From positions 1 through 6,630 of the forward strand of contig JALVCM010000500.1 in the NCBI GenBank assembly GCA_027010005.1: a stretch of 6,630 nt of DNA, given 5' to 3'. Under the pieces are notes generated by a model that was not told where the DNA came from, did not search any database, and worked only from the letters and a program-made list of their open reading frames with translations. Both the position numbers and the translations under genes were made by a program. The stretch's first letter is position 1. Every line of letters starts with the position of its first letter. Origin of the DNA: Thiohalobacter sp. GTDB lineage: Bacteria > Pseudomonadota > Gammaproteobacteria > DSM-19610. This document shows positions 1 through 5,724 of this stretch, one piece after another.

Positions 1-534
1 ATACTTGCCACCCCGCCTGTCATCAGCCGCCGCCTGATGTCGCACCACCGACACCTGAAATCGCTTTGCCGTCACCTGGAGCAGCTGGGCTGTGAGCCTG
101 TCATCACCCTCTACCTGCAATACCCGGACAGTGTCAGCCTGCCACAGCCCATGGTGGGTATCGAAGACGGCCTGGCACAGTGGCTGTTCGACCGGCGTAT
201 CTGCGGCCAGCCGGGCATGATTGCCGTGGTCATCAGTGCGCGTGGCACACACACAATACTGGACAACGCGACACTGGCCGAACGGATTATCAGGGAAATA
301 GCAGAAACCTTTCCTGCCTGGCCAGCACCTTCGGAACAGCAGGTGATACGGGAAAAACGTGCTACCTTCTCAAGCCGCACCGGTATCGATGCAATCCGCC
401 CCGGCAATCGCACACCGGCCAGGGGACTCTGGCTGGCAGGCGACTACACGGATACCGGCCTGCCCGCCACACTCGAAGGTGCGGTGCGCAGCGGTGTAAA
501 CTGCGCCAATGCCATTATTGAAACGCTCGACTGA
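1..534 (+). CDS. hpnE: Hydroxysqualene dehydroxylase HpnE, C-terminal part (5' end outside window)
   Basis: This is the C-terminal 177 codons of an FAD-dependent amine-oxidase-fold protein. The frame is open from base 1, so the ATG at 37 is an internal Met and the gene starts upstream of the window. The end carries the FAD-binding signature LWLAGDYTDTGLPATLEGAV, followed by RSG and a short helix, which is the hallmark close of HpnE and related carotenoid-desaturase-like enzymes. Upstream, the segments ITLYLQY, AQWLFDR and VIREKRATF also fit HpnE. In the known pathway HpnE reduces hydroxysqualene to squalene with FADH2, after HpnC and HpnD have turned farnesyl diphosphate into hydroxysqualene. 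The squalene feeds hopanoid or sterol-like lipid synthesis at the membrane. The SDR gene begins 20 nt downstream on the same strand, so the two are probably co-transcribed. A phytoene-desaturase-like relative is the main alternative. hpnC and hpnD would be expected just upstream but cannot be seen here. Confidence 0.85.
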   Translation: MLATPPVISRRLMSHHRHLKSLCRHLEQLGCEPVITLYLQYPDSVSLPQPMVGIEDGLAQWLFDRRICGQPGMIAVVISARGTHTILDNATLAERIIREIAETFPAWPAPSEQQVIREKRATFSSRTGIDAIRPGNRTPARGLWLAGDYTDTGLPATLEGAVRSGVNCANAIIETLD

Positions 535-554
535 TTATTATGGAACTCTGCACT

Positions 555-1313
555 ATGAACATACCGGACAACTGGCAGCCACAAGACGGACTGCTGAATG
601 AACGTATTATCCTGGTGACCGGCGCGGCCAGCGGTATTGGCGCGGCTGCCGCCAGGCGTTGCGCAGCAGCCGGCGCCACCGTGATATTGCTGGACAAGAT
701 TGTACGTGGCCTGGAACAGGTCTATGACGAGATTGAATCAGCGGGAGGTGCACAGCCGGCCATCTATCCCATGAACCTGGAAGGCGCCAGCGAGCAGGAT
801 TACACAGAACTTGCGGCAACCATCGAACGCGAATTCGGACGGCTGGACGGTTTGCTGCACAACGCCGCCATGCTCGGTGCACTGGTACCGGTCGCGCATT
901 TTGAAGCTGAACTCTGGTACAAAATCATGCAGATCAACCTGAACGCGCCGTTCCTTATGACACGCGCCTGCCTTGAACTGCTGATGAAAAGTGATGATGC
1001 CTCGGTGGTATTCAACAGTGATGCCGTCGGCCGTCATGGCAAGGCCTACTGGGGCGCCTATGGCGTCAGCAAGGCCGGGCTGGAAAACCTGATGCAGATC
1101 CTGGCCGATGAAATGGAAACCAACACTGCGGTACGCTTTAACAGCTTCGACCCCGGACCGGTCGCGACCGGGCTGCGCGCCATCGCCTATCCCGGTGAAG
1201 AACCCGGGAAATCCCCGGAACCTGACGCTGTCGTTGAGCCGCTGCTGTACCTGCTGAGCGGAGACAGCCGTGAAGTAACCGGTCAGCAGTTCAGCCTGCA
1301 CACACCCGGCTAG
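555..1313 (+). CDS. yciK: YciK-like short-chain dehydrogenase/reductase
   Basis: A 252-residue classical SDR with a Rossmann fold. The glycine-rich cofactor loop is VTGAASGIG near the N-terminus, then HNAAMLG (the NNAG-type motif), INLNAPF, and the active-site Tyr and Lys in GAYGVSK. The opening QDGLLNERIILVTGA and the run GRHGKAYWGAYGVSK closely resemble Escherichia coli YciK as I recall it, an oxidoreductase of unknown physiological substrate. I chose the ATG at 555 over the in-frame ATG at 540: it matches the YciK N-terminus and has GGA at 542-544 about ten bases upstream, while 540 has no visible Shine-Dalgarno. The residue 13 before the catalytic Tyr, normally Ser, is Asp (NSDAVG where YciK has SSS-type), with a Ser one position earlier. 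It may therefore be catalytically altered. The stop codon overlaps that of the convergent gene. Family assignment is firm; the reaction is unknown. Confidence 0.88.
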   Translation: MNIPDNWQPQDGLLNERIILVTGAASGIGAAAARRCAAAGATVILLDKIVRGLEQVYDEIESAGGAQPAIYPMNLEGASEQDYTELAATIEREFGRLDGLLHNAAMLGALVPVAHFEAELWYKIMQINLNAPFLMTRACLELLMKSDDASVVFNSDAVGRHGKAYWGAYGVSKAGLENLMQILADEMETNTAVRFNSFDPGPVATGLRAIAYPGEEPGKSPEPDAVVEPLLYLLSGDSREVTGQQFSLHTPG

Positions 1314-2329
1314 TCCATCAGGTCGATGTGCACACCCTGCGCTTCCAGCGCCTCGGCGCGCGACTGGATATAGCGCTGGAAGTTCGCTTGTTTGCGGTAG
1401 GCCCCTGACGCGACATAGTCCAGTACCGACTGGACATGGAAAGTCCTGAGATAGGCCTCGGAGCGAAACACCTCCGCGCCCTTCTCATCAAACATTACCA
1501 GGGTCGGGACATACTGGATGTTCAGTGCCTTTGCCCATTCCGCTGCCGTGGTCGCTTTTCCATCGGGTGTTGTCAGGGGTGTTTTCGACCACATATCGAA
1601 CAGTGCGATATCAAATTTCGAAAGAAGCTTGCGGCTTTCGTCCCTGGCAAGAATATCCTCGTGCAACTCGTCACAGGCAGCACAGTCCTTCTGCTCGAAA
1701 AACACCAGCAAGGGTTTGCCGGAATTGCGCCTGTTTAACGCATAGGGTGGCTGCAGCCAGTCGGGTGACTGGTACAATTTCCCGCTTGCCACTGTCGGCG
1801 AACGGGCTTTCCAGAAATCCGGGAAACTGATCTCCTTTTCCTTGTGCTGCCCCACATAGTCAATGACAGCACTGAACTTGTGGGGAGGATAGTATCCGTT
1901 CAGGCGCAGAATCACTTTGCCCTGCTCATCAAGAAACAGCAGCGTAGGCGTATACATCACCTTCAGGCCACTGGCAAAGTCCTTTTCCGTGGTTTCCTTC
2001 CCGTTGAAGTCGGTGACTTCCAGCGCGCCCCACATATTGATGGCGATCACATCGAAATACTTCTGTGTGTTCCCGGCAATCTCGCGCTGGGCAAAATTGA
2101 CGTCCAGCAACTTCGCACAGTAGGGGCAGCCATCCTGGTAGAAGTACAGGATTACCCGCTTGCCGGCCTGCGCTGCATCGGCAATGTCCTCGCGGATATC
2201 CATGAACGAATTTTTGAACCAGGCCGGTTTTTCGTGGTAGCCGGGGTTCTCGTAGTCAGACGCTTCCGCGGCAATACCGGCTGACAGCGGCAGCATAAAA
2301 AACAGCAGCATTAATATTACATGTTTCAT
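1310..2329 (-). CDS. Periplasmic tandem thioredoxin-fold protein (SoxW-like, two domains)
   Basis: A 339-residue exported protein. Residues 1-21 form a signal peptide: MKH, a hydrophobic core LMLLFFMLPL, then an Ala-rich end GIAA before EASDY. There is no lipobox Cys, so the mature protein should be soluble in the periplasm. Two related thioredoxin-like domains follow. Domain 1 (about 43-165) has CPYC at 68-71 and a TP cis-proline pair at 127-128. Domain 2 (about 195-310) has CAAC at 216-219 and VP at 274-275. Both carry the same insertion before the cis-Pro strand, with an MW pair, GKxTT, an acidic helix, then PTL..D..G. This resembles the thioredoxin-related SoxW group. The likely role is thiol:disulfide exchange or reduction of periplasmic partners; the partner is unknown. 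The start is supported by GGAGGG eight bases upstream. It is apparently a single gene, convergent with the SDR gene and transcribed away from the control region at 2330-2602. Confidence 0.82.
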   Translation of the reverse strand: MKHVILMLLFFMLPLSAGIAAEASDYENPGYHEKPAWFKNSFMDIREDIADAAQAGKRVILYFYQDGCPYCAKLLDVNFAQREIAGNTQKYFDVIAINMWGALEVTDFNGKETTEKDFASGLKVMYTPTLLFLDEQGKVILRLNGYYPPHKFSAVIDYVGQHKEKEISFPDFWKARSPTVASGKLYQSPDWLQPPYALNRRNSGKPLLVFFEQKDCAACDELHEDILARDESRKLLSKFDIALFDMWSKTPLTTPDGKATTAAEWAKALNIQYVPTLVMFDEKGAEVFRSEAYLRTFHVQSVLDYVASGAYRKQANFQRYIQSRAEALEAQGVHIDLMD

Positions 2330-2337
2330 CAGGTCTT

Positions 2338-2343
2338 CCCTCC
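2338..2343 (-). promoter_or_regulatory. Shine-Dalgarno of the tandem thioredoxin gene
   Basis: On the minus strand this reads GGAGGG and lies 8 bases upstream of the ATG at 2329. It is a near-consensus ribosome binding site and fixes the start, giving a protein that begins directly with its signal peptide. Confidence 0.75.
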
Positions 2344-2426
2344 AGGCACATTCGCCCGTGGCGTATCACTTCATATTGGTCAGCGCAGCTGGCCGTTGCA
2401 AGCCATTTCATAGCCGGAAAATTGGC

Positions 2427-2545
2427 GCCGGTAACCGGCAATCGGGCGGCAAACAATACGACGTATTTTTGACGATTACGGTCGACCGGGAAATGACTTC
2501 CCATATTACTTATTGTTTTTATTTGTTTTTATGATTTTATACGTG
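2427..2545. promoter_or_regulatory. Divergent control region with dyads and AT-rich promoter-like stretch
   Basis: This lies between the divergent tandem-thioredoxin and GAF-like/GGDEF genes. It contains three perfect inverted repeats: GCCGGT-A-ACCGGC at 2427-2439, CGGTCGACCG at 2479-2488, and GGGAA-5 nt-TTCCC at 2488-2502. An abruptly AT-rich stretch follows from 2503, holding TTGTTTTTAT twice in perfect tandem (2513-2522, 2523-2532). TATGAT at 2530-2535 and TATACG at 2538-2543 are possible -10 elements for the plus-strand gene. A TTGTTT at 2513-2518 could serve as a weak -35 for the latter, with 19 bp between. No clean sigma-70 pair is present. That the dyads are operators is inference. Confidence 0.4.
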
Positions 2546-2602
2546 AGTTGGCACAGAATTCGCAGTAGCCTTGGCACACATCCGAGCAACCTGGATAACA
2601 GT

Positions 2603-3514
2603 ATGAACAAGTTACTGCCACAATCTGCAGATTTTCTGAAAGACCCGTTAAAAGCGGGAGATCGCAGCGTGCTCCAGGAACTGACGAGCAAGAAAGCACT
2701 GGAAATCACCCAGAGCCTTCAGACAACGCTTGACCCAACCCGCCTGATCGAGATTTTCAGTGCCGAAGTCGGCTCGCTGATCGTTCACCAGGGCATCCGT
2801 TACCATAATGAAGATACCGGTATCGACCTGAAACTGGGACGCCAGGCGCGCCACGCCTGCTCGTATAACCTGAACATCGGTGATGAACCGCTCGGTTGCC
2901 TGACATTCCGTCGTAACCAGAAATTCTCCGATGCCGAATTCGAGGCATTGGAACAGCTGCTGTGCAGCCTGCTTTACCCGCTGCGCAACGGCCTGCTGTA
3001 CGAAGATGCCATCCAGCTTGCACAGAAAGACCCGCTGACCGGTATTTGCAACCGGGCCGCACTCGATGAAATGCTGAAGCGCGAACTGAGTCATGCCCAG
3101 CGCAAGGACGCACCACTGTCATTACTGGTACTCGACATCGATTATTTCAAGAAGATCAATGATCGTTACGGTCATATCATCGGCGACTGTGCACTGAAGT
3201 GTGTCGCCAACATGGTCAGCGCCTGCAAACGCGACGGGGATCTGCTGTTCCGTTATGGCGGTGAGGAATTCGTCGTGCTGATGCGTGATACCGACCTGGC
3301 CGGCGCACACCTGCTGGCTGAACGCATTCGCCAGTACATTGCGGAAAACAGTTTTAACTGCTCCGGTGCCGAACTGGATATTACGGCCAGCATCGGGGTT
3401 GCCGAACTGGCACAGGACGATACCCCGACATCCATATTTGCCCGCGCAGACAAGGCCCTTTACCGCGCCAAGAAGAATGGCCGCAACCAGGTCTGTGTCT
3501 CTGCAAGCAACTGA
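2603..3514 (+). CDS. Diguanylate cyclase with N-terminal GAF-like region (GGEEF)
   Basis: A 303-residue soluble protein with the C-terminal GGDEF fold that condenses two GTP into c-di-GMP. Residues about 32-130 look like a small sensory alpha/beta domain of GAF type; ligand unknown. The cyclase domain starts at DPLTG (143-147). It has the metal-binding Asp of LDIDYFK (D178), the Asn of KIND (N186), the active-site loop RYGGEEF (GGEEF at 219-223), TASIGVA, and the closing ADKALYRAKKNGRN. RDGD at 210-213, exactly five residues before GGEEF, is an intact RxxD inhibitory I-site, so the enzyme should be active and feedback-inhibited. I chose the ATG at 2603, which has GGA at 2593-2595 seven bases upstream. 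The frame stays open back to a TTG at 2513, with ATG 2531 and GTG 2543 also possible, but those lack a Shine-Dalgarno and lie in promoter-like AT-rich DNA. A strong terminator follows. Confidence 0.85.
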   Translation: MNKLLPQSADFLKDPLKAGDRSVLQELTSKKALEITQSLQTTLDPTRLIEIFSAEVGSLIVHQGIRYHNEDTGIDLKLGRQARHACSYNLNIGDEPLGCLTFRRNQKFSDAEFEALEQLLCSLLYPLRNGLLYEDAIQLAQKDPLTGICNRAALDEMLKRELSHAQRKDAPLSLLVLDIDYFKKINDRYGHIIGDCALKCVANMVSACKRDGDLLFRYGGEEFVVLMRDTDLAGAHLLAERIRQYIAENSFNCSGAELDITASIGVAELAQDDTPTSIFARADKALYRAKKNGRNQVCVSASN

Positions 3515-3537
3515 TTTTTTCCGAGTGACTCCTCTTT

Positions 3538-3559
3538 ATCCCGCTTCGGCGGGATTTTT
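3538..3559 (+). terminator. Rho-independent terminator after the GAF-like/GGDEF gene
   Basis: A perfect 7-bp stem ATCCCGC/GCGGGAT encloses a TTCG tetraloop closed by C-G, a very stable hairpin, and is followed directly by a T run. It sits 23 bases after the diguanylate cyclase stop. Read on the minus strand the hairpin is followed by AAAGAGG rather than a T run, so it should end only plus-strand transcription. The convergent flavoprotein gene stops at its edge. Confidence 0.88.
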
Positions 3560-4174
3560 CTACATACCGTTTTTAAAGACATCAAGACGGGTGGCACCGC
3601 TGGCACGCACGTCGCGTAGTGCCAGTGCGTATTCTTTCAGGATACCGAGCGCCCAGGTTATACGCTCGCGGAAGTAATGATCAGCATCCGGGTTGTTCTT
3701 TTCCGGGTCATCATTCAGTACCGATTCAACGTGACGAACAATGACCTGTTCGGGGATATAACACAGCCGGTTATTCTTGTAGCTGCTCATGCGTAATTCG
3801 GCAACCGGGTAGGCACCACCGTCTGCCGATGACACCGTCACGATCAGTGCCGGCTTGTGTGCCAGTTCACCCTTGCTCCACATGAGAAAGAAATTCTTCA
3901 GGCCGGCAGGTACCTGGCCATGCCACTCCGGCGCAATCACCACAAAGCCGTCACTCGACGCCAGCTGTTCGGAGACTGGTGACAGGCGTGCCTGCCATTC
4001 AGGATCCCCTTCCCAGATACCCTCATCCCACAGGGGCAACGGGTTTCCCTCGAGAAGAAACAACCAGCGCTCATCACACAACTGTTGTTCCTGAAGGGTC
4101 TGCTCAATAAAACGGGCAACTTTTTCGCTTTGTGAGTTTTTCCTGTGACTACCGCTGATAATACTGATTTTCAT
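3560..4174 (-). CDS. NAD(P)H-dependent FMN reductase-like flavoprotein
   Basis: A 204-residue flavodoxin-fold protein. The N-terminal strand and loop MKISIISGSHRKNSQSEKVA is the FMN-phosphate binding signature of the NADPH-dependent FMN reductase family (GSxRxxSxS type). APEWHGQVPAGLKNFFLMWS (81-100) corresponds to the family PEY(N/H)G-PG-LKN-W segment near the flavin, and SSADGGAYP (115-123) to the second flavin loop. Members are small cytosolic, usually multimeric oxidoreductases that reduce FMN, quinones, azo dyes or chromate; the substrate here cannot be read off. The ATG at 4174 is preferred over an upstream in-frame ATG at 4261, because it places the first beta strand at the N-terminus and removes overlap with the preceding gene; the Shine-Dalgarno is weak (GGAA). 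It is the last gene of a probable operon, 22 nt after the diguanylate cyclase. About 20-30 residues after the flavodoxin core form a helical tail. Confidence 0.82.
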   Translation of the reverse strand: MKISIISGSHRKNSQSEKVARFIEQTLQEQQLCDERWLFLLEGNPLPLWDEGIWEGDPEWQARLSPVSEQLASSDGFVVIAPEWHGQVPAGLKNFFLMWSKGELAHKPALIVTVSSADGGAYPVAELRMSSYKNNRLCYIPEQVIVRHVESVLNDDPEKNNPDADHYFRERITWALGILKEYALALRDVRASGATRLDVFKNGM

Positions 4175-4196
4175 TGAATGAATTCCGTTCTGTCTA

Positions 4197-5225
4197 TTAT
4201 TGACGTCGAAACAGCTCGACACGGTTGCGCCCATTCTGCTTGGCACTGTATAACGCCTCATCGGCCCGTTTCAGCACATCACCCGGCTTGTCTTCCGGCT
4301 TCAGGCAATCGTAACCGATACTGACTGTCACCTTGCCGAGCGGCTCGCCCGTATCCGTACGCTTGAGCGTACTGTCACAGATCTGTGACCGGATGGTCTC
4401 GGCCACTTTCTGTACACCGGCTATCGGGGCATTCTCCACAATGACAGCAAATTCATCACCACCAAACCGCGCCACCATGTCTTTCCCCTTGAAATTTTTC
4501 TTCAGCACCGAAGCGACATACTGAAGGATCTTGTCACCGATCTGGTGACCGTACTCGTCGTTGATCATTTTGAAATGATCGATATCGACCATCAGCAGAC
4601 AAATTTTCCTGAGTTGCTGAAGCGTGTCATCCAGTGACTCGGCCAGCTTCTCGTCAAACGCGCGGCGGTTGGCCAGCCCGGTAAGCGGGTCCATGACGGC
4701 CTCTTGCCTGACCTTGTCCAGCTCGGCACGCAGAAGATCGATTTCATCGGCACGGGCTTTCAGCGCGCACGCACTCTGCCGACTGGATTCTGCCATCACG
4801 CTGGTATCTGACTTCAGTGTTGCCACCAGTTTGCGGATTGATCGCAGATCATCCGATGACTCCAGGCGGGTACTGCAACTTTGTAAAAGATGACTGTACT
4901 TGCCGAGGTCAAGCCCGGCGTCGATAATAATCTGAACTACATCGGTGAGCAGACGGCAAACCTCGGATTCTATGCGCTCCAGGGCCTCGACGCCGGGGGT
5001 AGCAACGTAACGCAGGTACAGTGCGTTGGCCTTGTCAGGATCATAGGGCTCATCGCCGGACTGGATCTTGTCCAGTGCTGCCACCAGCGCTTCCGAACGC
5101 CCGAGCTGGTACTCATACCAGAGCGCATAATTGAGAGGATTCATGGGGATACCGATCCGTGTCATCAACGGGAACACCAGGCGTGCAATTTCCTGGGCTT
5201 GTGCGACATCCTGCTGGTACTGCAT
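4197..5225 (-). CDS. Diguanylate cyclase with N-terminal helical domain (GGDEF, degenerate I-site)
   Basis: A 342-residue soluble protein. Residues 1-120 are a helical domain containing the PMNPLNYALWYEY stretch (27-39), a kind often seen at the N-terminus of proteobacterial GGDEF proteins; its signal is unknown. Residues about 130-178 look like a coiled-coil linker. The cyclase domain starts at DPLTGLANRRAF, with metal Asp D214 in VDIDHFK, N222 in INDEYGH, GGDEF at 255-259, VSIGYD, and ADEALYSAKQNGRNRV at the end. All catalytic elements for making c-di-GMP from GTP are present. The position of the RxxD inhibitory site reads KGKD (246-249), so Arg is replaced by Lys and product inhibition may be weaker. 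The ATG at 5225 has AAGGA six bases upstream. It is the middle gene of a likely operon: thioredoxin ends 76 nt before it and the flavoprotein starts 22 nt after it. Confidence 0.88.
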   Translation of the reverse strand: MQYQQDVAQAQEIARLVFPLMTRIGIPMNPLNYALWYEYQLGRSEALVAALDKIQSGDEPYDPDKANALYLRYVATPGVEALERIESEVCRLLTDVVQIIIDAGLDLGKYSHLLQSCSTRLESSDDLRSIRKLVATLKSDTSVMAESSRQSACALKARADEIDLLRAELDKVRQEAVMDPLTGLANRRAFDEKLAESLDDTLQQLRKICLLMVDIDHFKMINDEYGHQIGDKILQYVASVLKKNFKGKDMVARFGGDEFAVIVENAPIAGVQKVAETIRSQICDSTLKRTDTGEPLGKVTVSIGYDCLKPEDKPGDVLKRADEALYSAKQNGRNRVELFRRQ

Positions 5226-5301
5226 AGCTGGTCCTTTCCCGAAAGGCTGTATTTCTGTCGGCCGGCATACCGGGCGGTGCGGACAGTTTCACTGCATTGA
5301 A

Positions 5302-5652
5302 TCAGACCGGGTCTGCAAGATCAACATGTTCGTCGATAAAATGGCGTATCCAGTTGGCCGGCCTGGCACCACTGAAACGGCCCAGCTCGCACCCGTTGTG
5401 GAACAGGATAATTGTCGGAAAACCACGCACGCGATAATGACCGGCAAGTTTCATGTTTTCACCTTCATCCACCTCCAGCTTGGCGAGCCGTATCGAACCA
5501 CCGAGTTCATTCAGCAACCGTTCGAGTACCGGCGCAATAACCCGACACGGCGCACACCAGTCTGCCCAGAAATCAACCAGTACGGGGATCTCGTATGACC
5601 GCGCCAGTACATCGTTATCAAATGTTTCAAAAGAAGTCTCGTATATCGTCAT
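5302..5652 (-). CDS. Thioredoxin (cytosolic, WCAPC)
   Basis: A 116-residue single-domain thioredoxin with no signal peptide or membrane segment. It shows VLVDFWADWCAPCRVIAPVL with the redox pair C33/C36 and the buried Asp before FWA (D27), and the cis-proline loop VRGFPTIILF (P79), as in bacterial thioredoxins that reduce protein disulfides with electrons from thioredoxin reductase. Active-site WCAPC replaces the classical WCGPC, a common variant. One extra Cys (C88) lies in the HNGCELG turn. The ATG at 5652 gives the usual thioredoxin length and N-terminus. The frame extends to an ATG at 5724, but that would add 24 atypical residues and abut the start of the divergent gene. No good Shine-Dalgarno precedes 5652. 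It is probably the first gene of the Trx/diguanylate cyclase/flavoprotein operon. It may be a secondary thioredoxin rather than TrxA. Confidence 0.9.
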   Translation of the reverse strand: MTIYETSFETFDNDVLARSYEIPVLVDFWADWCAPCRVIAPVLERLLNELGGSIRLAKLEVDEGENMKLAGHYRVRGFPTIILFHNGCELGRFSGARPANWIRHFIDEHVDLADPV

Positions 5653-5658
5653 CCGTGT

Positions 5659-5664
5659 ATTGTA
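5659..5664 (-). promoter_or_regulatory. Possible -10 element for the thioredoxin operon
   Basis: The minus strand reads TACAAT here, five of six to the sigma-70 -10 consensus, inside a small dyad TTGT-A-ACAA on the plus strand (5660-5668). It lies only six bases before the thioredoxin ATG, so initiation here would give an almost leaderless mRNA. No convincing -35 is placed 16-18 bp upstream. Confidence 0.3.
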
Positions 5665-5713
5665 ACAAATGCCGGATTGTTGCAGTGTAGACAGGGTAAC
5701 GATAACTCGTACT

Positions 5714-5718
5714 AAAGG
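5714..5718 (+). promoter_or_regulatory. Shine-Dalgarno of the LOG-family gene
   Basis: AAAGG lies six bases before the ATG at 5725. It supports this start over later Met codons and places the gene 72 bp from the divergent thioredoxin start. Confidence 0.6.
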
Positions 5719-5724
5719 TTGCAT

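Noticed and set aside
738..1301. A 187-codon open frame on the minus strand opposite the SDR gene
   Set aside because: It mirrors a well-supported SDR gene with clear motifs, shows no recognisable domain itself, and has no ribosome binding site context. It is a shadow of the plus-strand coding pattern.
1844..2284. A 146-codon plus-strand frame opposite the tandem thioredoxin gene
   Set aside because: It lies wholly inside a gene with two matching CxxC domains, a signal peptide and a strong ribosome binding site. The frame has no motif of its own.
2256..2504. An 82-codon minus-strand frame upstream of the tandem thioredoxin
   Set aside because: It overlaps the signal-peptide end of the thioredoxin gene in another frame, has no recognisable motif, and crosses the dyad-rich control region.
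5226..5301. Possible separate promoter or terminator between the thioredoxin and cyclase genes
   Set aside because: I found no stem followed by a T run and no convincing -35/-10 pair on the minus strand, so the genes are treated as one transcript.
4890..5598. Two overlapping plus-strand frames opposite the second cyclase and the thioredoxin
   Set aside because: Both are antisense to genes with complete catalytic motifs and span their intergenic gap without recognisable protein features.
5653..5724. N-terminal extension of the thioredoxin to the ATG at 5724
   Set aside because: It would add 24 residues unlike any thioredoxin N-terminus, has no Shine-Dalgarno at useful spacing, and abuts the LOG start codon.
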